Shown here one piece after another: positions 32,625 to 40,174 of a stretch of 40,174 bases of DNA (position 1 is its first letter; each line of letters starts with the position of its first letter). A model generated the notes under the pieces. It made no database searches, was not told where the DNA came from, and was given only the letters and a program-made list of their open reading frames with translations. Both the position numbers and the translations under genes were made by a program. Source of the DNA: Actinomycetota bacterium (GTDB lineage: Bacteria > Actinomycetota > Thermoleophilia > Gaiellales > Gaiellaceae); the NCBI GenBank assembly GCA_005884575.1, contig VAWW01000025.1, forward strand, positions 7,572 through 47,745, given 5' to 3'.

Positions 32625-33749
32625 ATGCGCGCGATCGTCGTCGGGGCGGGACTCGCCGGACTCGCGGCCGCCGACGCACTCGCCGCCGGCGGCTTCGAGG
32701 TGACGGTCTTCGAGGCCCGCGACCGGGTCGGCGGCCGTGTGTGGTCGCGGACGCTCGACGACGGCTCGGTGGTCGAGCTCGGGGGCGAGTTCGTGCTCCC
32801 GCCGGACGACGTGGTGCGGCGAACGGCCCGGCGGCTCGGGCTGCCGCTGTACGAGAAGGGCACGCTCTACGGCGACCGCGAGCCGCGACCGCCCGTGGCC
32901 CGCGAGGAGCTGCTGGCCGGGATCGCACGGATCGGCGGGGCGCGCGACGGGACGATCCGCAGCGCGCTCGAGGGCCTCGGGCTCTCGCCGCCGGTACTGG
33001 AGGCGATCGCGGCGCGCGTCGAGGTCTCGACGGGATACCCTGCCCACGAGCAGCCGGCGTCGGTGCTCGCGTCGAGCGGCGCCGGGTTCGGGCCGTTCCC
33101 CAGCCACGGCGTCGCAGGCGGGAACCAGCGGCTCGCGCTGGCCTTTGCACGGCATCTCCGGGTCGAGCTGAGCGCGCCGGTGGAACGCGTCGCGTGGTCG
33201 GATGACGGCGTCCACGTCCGCGCCAACGGCGCGGAGCACGAGGCCGAGGCGTGTGTGATCGCGGTGCCTGCGTACGTGGAGCTCGTCTTCGATCCGCCGC
33301 TGCCGGAGCGTAAGCGGCGCGCGCTCGCGGCGGTGCGCTACGGGCATGCGGCGAAGCTGTTCCTCCCGCTTGCCGAGCCGGCCGAGCCGAGCGCCGTCCT
33401 CTCCGTTCCGGGCCGCTTCTGGGCGTACACGCAACGCGCGCCCGACGGATCGGCATTGCCGGTGCTCTCGGCGTTCGCCGGATCGCCACTCGGCGTCGAG
33501 AGCCTGACGCCGGAAGCCGTCCGGGAGCTCCGGCCTGACCTGACCTTCGCCGATGCCGAGCCGGTCCGCTCGGAGTGGCCCGAGGGCGCATACTCCGTGC
33601 GCTTGCTCGAGTCGCCGCTGGACGACGAGGCCCTCGCCGAGCCGGTCGGGCCGCTCGCCTTCGCCGGCGAGCACACCGCGGGCGAGTGGCACGCGCTGAT
33701 GGAGGGAGCGCTGCGCAGCGGCGAGCGCGCGGCGCGAGACCTGATCTGA
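32625..33749 (+). CDS. FAD-dependent amine oxidase (NAD(P)/FAD Rossmann flavoprotein)
   Basis: 374 aa flavin amine oxidase family. The dinucleotide motif VVGAGLAGLAAADAL is at residues 4-18, EARDRVGGRVWS follows, there is a mid-region AVPAYVELVFDPPLPE, and the C-terminal FAD-contact motif GPLAFAGEHTAGEWHALMEGALRSGERAA. It is shorter than typical monoamine oxidases (about 450 aa), with a reduced substrate domain. ATG 32625 begins MRAIVVGAG; an upstream in-frame ATG (32592) would overlap the hydratase start. The stop overlaps the RraA-like start (TGATG), forming a two-gene operon. Oxidation of a primary or secondary amine, giving an aldehyde or keto acid for the aldolase, is a plausible joint role. 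Confidence 0.87.
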   Translation: MRAIVVGAGLAGLAAADALAAGGFEVTVFEARDRVGGRVWSRTLDDGSVVELGGEFVLPPDDVVRRTARRLGLPLYEKGTLYGDREPRPPVAREELLAGIARIGGARDGTIRSALEGLGLSPPVLEAIAARVEVSTGYPAHEQPASVLASSGAGFGPFPSHGVAGGNQRLALAFARHLRVELSAPVERVAWSDDGVHVRANGAEHEAEACVIAVPAYVELVFDPPLPERKRRALAAVRYGHAAKLFLPLAEPAEPSAVLSVPGRFWAYTQRAPDGSALPVLSAFAGSPLGVESLTPEAVRELRPDLTFADAEPVRSEWPEGAYSVRLLESPLDDEALAEPVGPLAFAGEHTAGEWHALMEGALRSGERAARDLI

Positions 33750-34405
33750 TGGAGCGCGACATGCAGATGATCGAGCGGCTCGAGCGGCTCTACTCGGCGG
33801 TCGTTGCCGACTGCCTCGACCGCGTCGGCCTTCGCACGCAGGTGCTCGACGCACGCATTCGCCCGCTCGACCCCGGTTCGCGCATTGCCGGCTACGCGGC
33901 GACGGTGCACTTCGTCGAGGTGGACGGTGTCCCGGAGAGCAGCGACGACTGGTACAGGAACTTGCTTGCCGCGATCGACGCGCTCCGACCGGGAGACGTC
34001 GTCGTCGCGTCGACCTGCCGCGGCTCGACCTGGGGCGAACTGCTCGCGACCGCGTCTCGCTACCGCGGCGCCCGCGGCATCGTCGCCGACAGCTACGTGC
34101 GCGACACGCTCGCGCTGATCGCGATGGCGTTCCCGACCTTCGCCGCCGGGATCCACTGCGCCGACTCGCTCGGCCGTCTCGAGGTCGACGCCTTCGGCGT
34201 ACCGGTCGAGTGCGGCGGCGTCGAGGTCGCGCCCGGCGACCTCGTGCTCGGCGACCACGACGGGGTCGTCGTCGTCCCGTCGGCCCGCGCCGAAGAGGTG
34301 ATCCGGCTCGCGGAGGAGAAGGTCGCGGGCGAGAACCTCGTGCGCGAGAAGCTGGCCGAGGGGATGCCCGTCTCGGAGGCGTTCCGCACGTACGGCGTGA
34401 TCTAG
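33749..34405 (+). CDS. RraA-like aldolase/decarboxylase (HMG/CHA aldolase family)
   Basis: 218 aa RraA-fold protein. The Mg2+/oxyanion motif of class II 4-hydroxy-4-methyl-2-oxoglutarate aldolases is present: GARGIVADSYVRDTLAL contains the conserved Arg-Asp pair, preceded by DVVVASTCRGSTWGELL, and followed by APGDLVLGDHDGVVVVP near the C-terminus. This supports enzyme activity rather than the RNase E-inhibitor role of E. coli RraA, which lacks catalytic residues. ATG 33749 overlaps the oxidase stop. Likely reaction: retro-aldol cleavage or decarboxylation of a 2-oxo acid. The stop shares CTAG with the convergent dhaL stop. Confidence 0.85.
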   Translation: MERDMQMIERLERLYSAVVADCLDRVGLRTQVLDARIRPLDPGSRIAGYAATVHFVEVDGVPESSDDWYRNLLAAIDALRPGDVVVASTCRGSTWGELLATASRYRGARGIVADSYVRDTLALIAMAFPTFAAGIHCADSLGRLEVDAFGVPVECGGVEVAPGDLVLGDHDGVVVVPSARAEEVIRLAEEKVAGENLVREKLAEGMPVSEAFRTYGVI

Positions 34406-35004
34406 AGGGAGGCCGCAAGGCTCTCGAGGAAGCGGACGTAGGCGGTCGCGCCCGCGTCGGCGTTCCCCTTGCTCCGCTCGTTGAGCCACGCTGCCCGTCC
34501 GCGCTGCGACTGCAGCGGCATCGTCTCTTCGACGCCGCAACGTGCGGCGTCGATCATCGCGGGTAGCGCGTCGCCGTCGGCGCCGTCGAGCGCATCGAGC
34601 GACGGGAGGACGGCGTCGAGGATCGTCTTGTCCCCCGGCTCGGCCTTCCCGCGCGCGGCGATCGAGTCCGCAGCGGCGCGGCCGATCCGGCGCGCCTCCT
34701 CGGCCCCGAGCTCGCCGGCGTCGGCGACCGTCTTCGCTGCGGCGAGCAGCCCGCCCCCGACGAGTGCGGCGAGCGTGGACGGGTTCGCGTTCGCGAACGC
34801 GGCGCCGGCAGCGCGGAGCACCTCGGCGGGCGCCGGGTCCTCGAGCTCTGCGAGCTTCGCGCGGACGGCGTCGCTCCCCTTGCGAACCGTGATGCCGAGG
34901 TCGCCGTCACCGAGCGCCGCATCGAGGTCGCGCAGCTCGTCGCAACTCTCGACGAGTCGCGCGAGCGCTGCGTCCAGAACGGTTGCGAGCTCGCGTCCGG
35001 TCAT
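34402..35004 (-). CDS. dhaL: Dihydroxyacetone-kinase-like subunit L (nucleotide-binding)
   Basis: 200 aa all-alpha DhaL/DAK2 domain. The Mg-nucleotide-binding aspartates are in LDAALGDGDLGITV, followed by LAALVGGGLLAAAK and GKAEPGDKTILDAVLPSLDAL, then SKGNADAGATAYVRFLES. The DhaK start is 4 bp upstream in ATGA overlap, so they form one enzyme. No DhaM phosphotransferase gene is present, so ADP/ATP exchange or an unlinked DhaM is needed. In the context of a pentose/tetrose-type importer, the substrate may be a ketotetrose such as erythrulose rather than dihydroxyacetone. Confidence 0.88.
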   Translation of the reverse strand: MTGRELATVLDAALARLVESCDELRDLDAALGDGDLGITVRKGSDAVRAKLAELEDPAPAEVLRAAGAAFANANPSTLAALVGGGLLAAAKTVADAGELGAEEARRIGRAAADSIAARGKAEPGDKTILDAVLPSLDALDGADGDALPAMIDAARCGVEETMPLQSQRGRAAWLNERSKGNADAGATAYVRFLESLAASL

Positions 35005-36002
35005 TGGCGGAAGAACGGCGACGCGGCCGGCGCGTCGAGCAGCTCCGTCAGCGCGTCGTCGAGCCGGAGCACCGAGATCGATGCGCCGGCCATCTCGAGG
35101 CTCGTCGCGTACTCGCCGACGTAGGGCCGGTGGATCTCGACGCCGAGCTCGCCGAGCAGCTGCGCGGCGCGGCGATAGAGGATGTAGAGCTCCTCGGGCG
35201 GCGTCGCGCCGAGCCCGTTCACGAGCACCGAGACGCCGTCGCCCGACTTCAGCGCGAGATCCTCGGAGATGGCTCCGACCAGCCGTTCCGCGACGGAGTC
35301 CGCGCTCTCGAGCGGGCCGCGGTGGACGCCCGGCTCGCCGTGGATGCCGATCCCGATCTCCATCTCGCCCTCGCCCAGCTCGAACGTCGGCTTTCCGGCA
35401 GCCGGGAGGATCGTCGGCGAGAGGCCGACGCCCATCGTCCGCGTGTTCTCCATCGTGCGCTTCGCCGCGTCGGCCACCTGCTCGAGCGAGTCGCCCCGCT
35501 CGGCGGCCGCGCCCGCGCACTTGAAGCCGTAGAACATCCCGCCCGCGATCCCGCGCCGGTCCGCGGCGTGCTCCGGCGGCGCCGACGCGACGTCGTCCGT
35601 CGACAGCACGGTGCGCGTTTCGATCCCTTCGGCGTCGGCGAGGTCGCCGGCGAGATCGAAGTTGAGCACGTCGCCGCCGTAGTTTCCGTAGAGATAGAGG
35701 ACGCCCGCGCCGCCCGAGACCGCGCGCGTCGCCGCGAGCATCTGCTCCGAGGACGGCGAGGAGAAGACGTTGCCGATCGCCGCGCCGCTACAGAGACCAC
35801 GACCCACGTAGCCGACGAAGACCGGCAGATGCCCCGAGCCGCCGCCCGTCACGATCCCGACCTTGCCCTCGAGCGGCGCATCCGCCCGCACGACCGCGCG
35901 CTTGTCCTCGGAAGCGAACTTGAGCTCGTCCGGGTGCGCGAGCAGCAGCCCTTCGAGCATGTCGTCGACGAACCGGTCGGGATCGTTCAGCAGCTTCTTC
36001 AT
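35001..36002 (-). CDS. dhaK: Dihydroxyacetone-kinase-like subunit K (ketose-binding)
   Basis: 333 aa DhaK/DAK1 domain. His221 in IGIGIHGEPG is the residue that forms the covalent hemiaminal with the ketose carbonyl. GGGSGH (53-58) and NYGGDVLNFD (Asp111) complete the active site. It phosphorylates dihydroxyacetone or related C3-C4 ketoses together with DhaL. Overlaps of 4 bp on both sides (permease 2 upstream, dhaL downstream) show it belongs to the sugar ABC operon, so the substrate is an imported sugar. Recent assignments of DhaK-like enzymes to L- and D-erythrulose make that a good guess; no isomerase gene follows in the window. Confidence 0.9.
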   Translation of the reverse strand: MKKLLNDPDRFVDDMLEGLLLAHPDELKFASEDKRAVVRADAPLEGKVGIVTGGGSGHLPVFVGYVGRGLCSGAAIGNVFSSPSSEQMLAATRAVSGGAGVLYLYGNYGGDVLNFDLAGDLADAEGIETRTVLSTDDVASAPPEHAADRRGIAGGMFYGFKCAGAAAERGDSLEQVADAAKRTMENTRTMGVGLSPTILPAAGKPTFELGEGEMEIGIGIHGEPGVHRGPLESADSVAERLVGAISEDLALKSGDGVSVLVNGLGATPPEELYILYRRAAQLLGELGVEIHRPYVGEYATSLEMAGASISVLRLDDALTELLDAPAASPFFRQ

Positions 36003-37069
36003 TGCGTCCTCGCTGTCGAAGGGTCACCTGTGGCGGCCGCGCGCCGCCGGCTTCGGAGCAGCCGCGAGCGCCAGGCGCCGCCGTACCGTTGCGTGAGCGT
36101 GTTGAGGCCGATTACGGCGATCAGGATCACGCCCTGCGCGATCTGGTACGCGAACGCGCTGAACTCCACCATGTTGAATCCGGTCGAGACCATCTGCAGG
36201 ACGAAGGCCGAGAGGACGACGCCCGTCACGGTTCCGTAGCCGCCGAGCGGACTGACGCCGCCGAGCACGACGATCACGATCGCCAGCAGCAGATACGACG
36301 CGCCGTAATCGGCGGAGGCGCTCGCCGCCCGCGACGCGATGATGACGCCCGCGATCGACGCCAGCAAGGCGCTCGCGACGTACGTCGCATACAGCACCCG
36401 CGTCGGGTTCAGCCCGGAGTAGCGCGCCGCGGTCGGGTTCGCGCCGACAAGGCGCACGCGCAGGCCGATCCCCGTCCGGTTGACGAAGACGCCGGTGAGG
36501 AAGGCCGCGCCGAGCAGGATCAGCACCGGAATCGGCACGTGGTAGACGTAGCCGCCGCCGACGTTCAGGAACTGGTTCGGCATCCCGTAGACCGTGACGC
36601 CGCCCGTCCAGGCGATCCCGATCCCGTTCAGGATCTGAAGCGTCGCCAGCGTCGCGAGGATCGGCGTGATCCGCAGCTTCGCGATCAGGAACCCGTTCAC
36701 GAGTCCGCACGCAACGCCGGCGAGCAGCCCGAGCGCGATGAACGCCACCGTCAGCCAGAGCGCGCGCCCGGACCCCGCCGTCGCCGCATTCGTCGCCGCG
36801 AATCCCTTCGCGACGACGAGCGCCGCGATGCTCGCCACGGAGACGATCGACAGGTCGATCCCGCCGGTCAGCATCGAGAGCATCACCGCGAGGCTGAGCA
36901 GTGCGACTTCCGCGACCTGGAAGCCCATCACCTGGAAGCTGATGACGGTCAGGAACGTGTCCGTCACGAGCGAGAACACGGCGAGAACGACCAGCCCCAT
37001 CGCAACCAGTGCCACGAGATCCCGCTCCGAGAGGAGGCGCTGAACGGCGCGTTCCGTCAGATCGCTCAC
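35999..37069 (-). CDS. Sugar ABC transporter permease 2 (RbsC/RhaP-like)
   Basis: 356 aa BPD_transp_2 permease with about eight to ten helices. Conserved blocks are LSMLTGGIDLSIVSVASIAALVVA, LVNGFLIAKLRITPILATLATLQILNGI, GANPTAARYSGLNPTRVLYATYVASALLASIAGVI and VLGGVSPLGGYGTVTGVVL. GTG start at 37069 overlaps the permease 1 stop (GTGA) and the stop overlaps dhaK (ATGA). The C-terminal tail is basic and rich in Arg/Ala (RSRLLRSRRRAAATG). Pairs with permease 1. Confidence 0.92.
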   Translation of the reverse strand: MSDLTERAVQRLLSERDLVALVAMGLVVLAVFSLVTDTFLTVISFQVMGFQVAEVALLSLAVMLSMLTGGIDLSIVSVASIAALVVAKGFAATNAATAGSGRALWLTVAFIALGLLAGVACGLVNGFLIAKLRITPILATLATLQILNGIGIAWTGGVTVYGMPNQFLNVGGGYVYHVPIPVLILLGAAFLTGVFVNRTGIGLRVRLVGANPTAARYSGLNPTRVLYATYVASALLASIAGVIIASRAASASADYGASYLLLAIVIVVLGGVSPLGGYGTVTGVVLSAFVLQMVSTGFNMVEFSAFAYQIAQGVILIAVIGLNTLTQRYGGAWRSRLLRSRRRAAATGDPSTARTQ

Positions 37070-38054
37070 GCGGCGACCCCCGGCGCCAGCGCCGGCCCGC
37101 GGCGTCGCAAGCGCGCCGAGAGCGCCTGCGCCGTGATCCCGACGAGCAGCAGCAGGCCGACCGCGAACCGCTGCCAGGTGCTGGGGACGCCGAGCAGGAT
37201 CAGCGAGTTCTTCACGAGCGTGATCAGCACGACGCCGAGCACCGTCCCGGTCACCGAGCCGGAGCCGCCGAAGATCGACGCGCCCCCGAGCACGACTGCA
37301 GCGATCACGTCGAGCTCGCCTCCGACGAGCTCGTACGGGTTCGCGAGTCCGACGCGCGTCACGTGCATCATCCCGGCGATCCCGGCGAGCACGCCGACGA
37401 ACACGTAGATGAAGACCTTGATCCCGGTGACGGGAATGCCGGCGCGGCGGGCCGACTCCTCGTCGCCGCCGATCGCGTAGATCGAGCGCCCGATCATCGT
37501 GTACCGCAGCAGCAGCCCGACGAGGACGCAGATCACGGCCGCCGGGATGATCAGGACGCTCAGCCGCGTCGCTGCAGCGCCGCTGTGGACGGTGACGAGG
37601 TAGTCGTTCCCCAGCCGGTCGAGCCCGGCCGGGTAGTGCGGGATCACCTTCGAGCCGACCCAGAGGAGCATTGCGCCGCGGATGATCCCCTGCGTGCCGA
37701 GCGTGGCGATCAGCGTCGGGATCCGGAGTCCGGCGATCGCGATCGCGTTCAGCAGCCCGAGCCCGAGGCCGATCAGCGCCGCGGTCGCGAAGCCGACGAC
37801 TGCGTAGTCGCGTATCCGGAGAAGATCCCGATCGCCATGAACGACACATCGATACCGCCGGAGACGATCACGAGCAGCACGCCCATCGCGAAGACGAGGT
37901 TGATCAGCGAGTTGGTCCCGAGGTCGAGCAGCGTCGGCCAGCCCCAGAACGACGGGGTAGAGATGCCGACGGCGATCGAGAACGCGATGATCGAGAGCAC
38001 GAGCACGCCCTCGTTGTTGCGGCCGCGCAGCCGGTTCCAGGGAATCGACCTCAC
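37066..38054 (-). pseudogene. Sugar ABC transporter permease 1 (RbsC-like), frameshifted near 37800
   Basis: From GTG 38054 (overlapping the ATPase stop) the frame reads MRSIPWNRLRG, LVIVSGGIDVSFMAIGIFSGYATT and then hits a stop in the wrong frame. The correct downstream frame, starting about 37800, reads VVGFATAALIGLGLGLLNAI, LRIPTLIATLGTQGIIRGAM, GRSIYAIGGDEESARRAGIP, and ends at 37066. At least one base is missing. By comparison with related permeases, the segment between the 'GGIDVSF' helix and the next helix also looks several residues short, so a small deletion of 3n+1 bases is likely. It may be genuine inactivation or an assembly error; all other operon genes are intact. Confidence 0.85.
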
Positions 38055-39547
38055 GCGACGAGCTCCTTGACGATCTCGTCCTCGTCGAGCCGGTCGCCCT
38101 CGAGCACGTCGACGACCCGGCCCTCGCGGACGACGAGCACGCGATGGCAGACGGCGACGAGCTCCGGGACGTCGTCCGAGATGACGAGAATCGCGACGCC
38201 CTCGCCGGCCTTGTCGCGGAGCATGTCGAGGATCTCGTGCTTGGACCCGACGTCGACGCCGACGGTCGGGCTGTTCAGGATCAGGATGCGCGGATTGCGC
38301 GTCAGCCACTTCGCGAGCACGACGCGCTGCTGGTTCCCGCCGGAGAGGCTGCGGACGGGCGCCTCGGGCGAGGGCATGAGGATGCGCAGCTCCTTCGCCC
38401 CGCGCGAGACGATCGCGCTCGCCGCACTGCGCCGCAGCAGGTTGAGCTTGCCGACGAGCCGGTCGATGCTGCCGGCGATGATGTTCCGGGCGATCGACTG
38501 GTCGAGGAAGACGCCCTGCGTGAGCCGGTCGGCCGGGACGTAGCCGATCCCGGCGCGGACGGCGTCGCGCACGCGCCGGATCCGCACCGGCCTTCCCTCG
38601 ATCTTGACGCTGCCGGAGTCGGCCGGCGTGATGCCGAAGAGGCTCTCCGCGATCTCGGTGCGACCGGAGCCGAGCAGTCCGGTCACGCCGAGGACCTCGC
38701 CGGGCCGCACCGCGAACGAGACGTCGGCGAAGTGGCCCGCGAGCGTGAGACCCTCGACTTCGAGGATCGGCGCGGCGTCCGCGCGCACCGAGTCGGACGG
38801 CGGGGTGTCAGTCAGCGGCTTGCCGGTCATCGCCCGCACGAGCGCGGTCCGGTCGAACTCCTTGACGTCGCCGTTCGCGACGACGACGCCGTTGCGAAGA
38901 ACGGTGATGCGCTCGGAAATCTGCATGACCTCGTCGAGCTTGTGGCTGACGAAGACGAACGCGACCCCGCGCTCCTTCAGCGACGCGACGACGCGAAACA
39001 GCGCCTGCACCTCACGCCGGGTCAAAGCGGTCGTCGGCTCGTCCATGAAGATGATCCGCGCCTCCTGCGCGAGCGCGCGGCAGATCGCCGTCAGCTGCCG
39101 GTCGGCGACGGAGAGCTCTTCGACCGCCGCGTCGAGGTCGAGCCTGATCCCGATCCGCGAGACGACCTCTTCGGCGATCCGCCGCGAGTCGACGTCCCGC
39201 ACGACCTTTCGCCGCTCGGCGACGTGCGTCGAGATCGCGATGTTCTCCGCGGCGGAGAGATTCGGGAAAAGCGAGAAGTCCTGGAAGATCACCTCGATCC
39301 CGAGTGCGATCGCCTGGCGCGGCGTCAGGCTCTCGAAGGTCTGGTCCTCGAAGACGATCGTGCCGGCGTCGGGCGCGTGGACGCCGGTGATGATCTTGAT
39401 CAGCGTCGACTTGCCCGACCCGTTCTCGCCGGCGAGCGTATGCACCTCGCCGGGCCTGACGTCGAAGCTCACGTCCTGGAGCGCGGCGACCCCTCCGAAG
39501 CGCTTCGAGATCCCTTTCGCGATCAACAGCGGCTCGGCTGAGCTCAC
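38051..39547 (-). CDS. Sugar ABC transporter dual ATPase (RbsA/AraG-like), degenerate NBD2
   Basis: 498 aa, two NBDs. NBD1: Walker A GENGSGKST (about 39-47), signature region ELSVADRQLTAICRALA (LSxAxxQ type of this family), Walker B IIFMDEPTTAL and switch VSHKLDEV. NBD2: the Walker A position is GLLGSGRTE, signature LSGGNQQRVVLAKWL, and Walker B LILNSPTVGVDVGSK, in which the Asp-Glu pair is replaced by Asn-Ser, so this half is unlikely to hydrolyse ATP. GTG start at 39547; the stop overlaps permease 1. It belongs with the upstream binding protein and downstream DhaKL. Confidence 0.92.
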   Translation of the reverse strand: MSSAEPLLIAKGISKRFGGVAALQDVSFDVRPGEVHTLAGENGSGKSTLIKIITGVHAPDAGTIVFEDQTFESLTPRQAIALGIEVIFQDFSLFPNLSAAENIAISTHVAERRKVVRDVDSRRIAEEVVSRIGIRLDLDAAVEELSVADRQLTAICRALAQEARIIFMDEPTTALTRREVQALFRVVASLKERGVAFVFVSHKLDEVMQISERITVLRNGVVVANGDVKEFDRTALVRAMTGKPLTDTPPSDSVRADAAPILEVEGLTLAGHFADVSFAVRPGEVLGVTGLLGSGRTEIAESLFGITPADSGSVKIEGRPVRIRRVRDAVRAGIGYVPADRLTQGVFLDQSIARNIIAGSIDRLVGKLNLLRRSAASAIVSRGAKELRILMPSPEAPVRSLSGGNQQRVVLAKWLTRNPRILILNSPTVGVDVGSKHEILDMLRDKAGEGVAILVISDDVPELVAVCHRVLVVREGRVVDVLEGDRLDEDEIVKELVA

Positions 39548-39613
39548 GCGACGTGCTCCTTCCTCGAACGCCTGGGCGAACCGCCGGCCGGCGGCCCGCC
39601 CCTGGCGCTCTAA

Positions 39614-39627
39614 CTGATCTGGATCAG
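39614..39627. repeat. Short inverted repeat after the sugar-binding protein gene
   Basis: CTGATC-TG-GATCAG, a 6-bp inverted repeat overlapping the TGA (39626-39624) of the binding-protein gene, in the 76-bp gap before the ATPase gene. It may give a weak hairpin that lowers downstream expression relative to the binding protein; there is no T-run. Nothing else is visible in this gap. Confidence 0.3.
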
Positions 39628-40174
39628 AACGGGTACTTGCTCGCGTTCGCCTTGTCGACGTCCACCCACGCCGACCCGTACAGGCCGTGCGGGCTGCCCG
39701 GGATCTTCTTCAGGTTGGTGTAGCCGACGAGATGGAGGTTCAGACCCGGGCCGACCTTCTGGCCCTTGATCAGCATCAACGCCAGCATGTCCTGCGCCTT
39801 TCCGGCGAGCGCCGGATCCCAGAAGAAGATCTTGTCGACCGAGCCGTCCTTCAGGAACTTGCCGGCGATCGACGGGATGCTCGTGCCCATGACGCAGACC
39901 TTGTTCTGCAGGCCCGCCTCGCGGATTGCGCGGCCGACGCCGGCGACGTCGGTGGCGGCGCTGCCCTCGATGCCCTTGATGTTCGGGTACTTCGCGAGGA
40001 GCTCCTTCGTCTTCTGGTACGAGACGTTGACGTCCTCGAGGCCCTCGATCGGGCCGCCGATTCGCGTGATGCCCTTGTACTTCGACTTCGCGCGGACGAA
40101 CGCGCCCTTGACCCACTCCATGTGACTCTGCGCGGTCAGGTGACCGACGAACGCGGCGTACTGGCCCTTGCCGC
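39624..40174 (-). CDS. Sugar ABC transporter substrate-binding protein, C-terminal part (runs off right edge)
   Basis: Partial type I sugar-binding protein (RhaS/LsrB/RbsB-like). The frame is open from the right edge (GKGQYAAFVGHLTAQSHMEWV) through YQKTKELLAKYPNIKGIEGS, GLQNKVCVMGTSIP, KIFFWDPALAGKAQDMLALML, and ends SAWVDVDKANASKYPF. The 'KVCVMGTSIPS' and 'WDPALAGKAQDMLAL' segments are typical of the rhamnose/AI-2 subgroup, which binds deoxy-sugars and small furanosyl or C4-C5 compounds. The signal peptide and N-terminal lobe lie outside the window. It is the first gene visible in the operon leading to DhaKL. Confidence 0.88.
   Translation of the reverse strand, partial: GKGQYAAFVGHLTAQSHMEWVKGAFVRAKSKYKGITRIGGPIEGLEDVNVSYQKTKELLAKYPNIKGIEGSAATDVAGVGRAIREAGLQNKVCVMGTSIPSIAGKFLKDGSVDKIFFWDPALAGKAQDMLALMLIKGQKVGPGLNLHLVGYTNLKKIPGSPHGLYGSAWVDVDKANASKYPF

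Noticed and set aside
31488..34418. 976-aa minus-strand open frame
   Set aside because: Only its C-terminal 127 residues are a real protein (hot-dog thioesterase); the rest is low-complexity antisense to the hydratase, amine oxidase and RraA frames.
1..40174. CRISPR arrays, tRNA/rRNA genes, prophage or transposase genes
   Set aside because: No regularly spaced repeats, cloverleaf-like sequences, or integrase/transposase motifs were seen on either strand by eye.

Overview
High-GC (roughly 70 % by eye) bacterial chromosome segment, about 40 kb. GTG starts are frequent, ATGA/GTGA stop-start overlaps are dense, and several start codons sit 6-8 nt after a -10 hexamer (probably leaderless mRNAs). 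Together with the catabolic, transporter-rich gene content this suggests a soil or sediment actinobacterium, perhaps of the Thermoleophilia type; the taxon is an inference. I see no rRNA, tRNA, CRISPR, prophage or transposase. No gene-free stretch exceeds 300 bases; the longest is 13588-13839.

Layout. (A) 1-3112, minus: ROK sugar kinase, M20 amidohydrolase and a sugar ABC binding protein that is internally deleted and frameshifted and runs off the left edge. A divergent ROK repressor (3221-4420) faces it across a promoter with a clear palindromic operator. (B) 4453-12050, plus: a GntR/HutC repressor with an apparent CTG start, a NitT/TauT-type ABC transporter (three genes), a TrpA-like lyase, an FGGY kinase, an SDR and a StyA/indole-monooxygenase-like flavoprotein. 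I know of no described pathway with this set, and it is the best candidate for a new system. An alpha/beta hydrolase and a second SDR (12023-13587, minus) converge on it. (C) 13840-17310, plus: an extracytoplasmic redox module (secreted repeat protein, Tat-exported MsrP/YedY-like molybdoenzyme, cytochrome b561-like membrane protein) with its own OmpR-type two-component system. (D) 17312-20183, minus: an IclR regulator and an ADP-forming acyl-CoA synthetase, separated by a 128-bp hairpin-rich element with 9-bp terminal inverted repeats.

(E) 20272-31481: a peptide-type ABC transporter (binding protein, two permeases, fused double ATPase), a serine hydrolase, a divergent choline-sulfatase-like enzyme, a BKACE enzyme, a carnitine dehydrogenase/thioesterase fusion and an acyl-CoA dehydrogenase. 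The core fits L-carnitine -> 3-dehydrocarnitine -> betainyl-CoA -> glycine betaine, with choline sulfate as a possible second quaternary-amine source. A hot-dog thioesterase and an enoyl-CoA hydratase (31488-32593, minus) lie convergent to it. (F) 32625-34405, plus: an FAD amine oxidase and an RraA-like aldolase. (G) 34402-40174, minus: a RbsABC-like sugar importer feeding a DhaK/DhaL ketose kinase pair. Permease 1 carries a frameshift, probably with a small deletion, and the binding protein runs off the right edge.

As a whole the window is a set of independent import-and-degrade modules, each with a transporter, activating enzymes and usually a local regulator (ROK, GntR, IclR, OmpR-type). 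Functions are assigned from family motifs read by eye; no database search was run.
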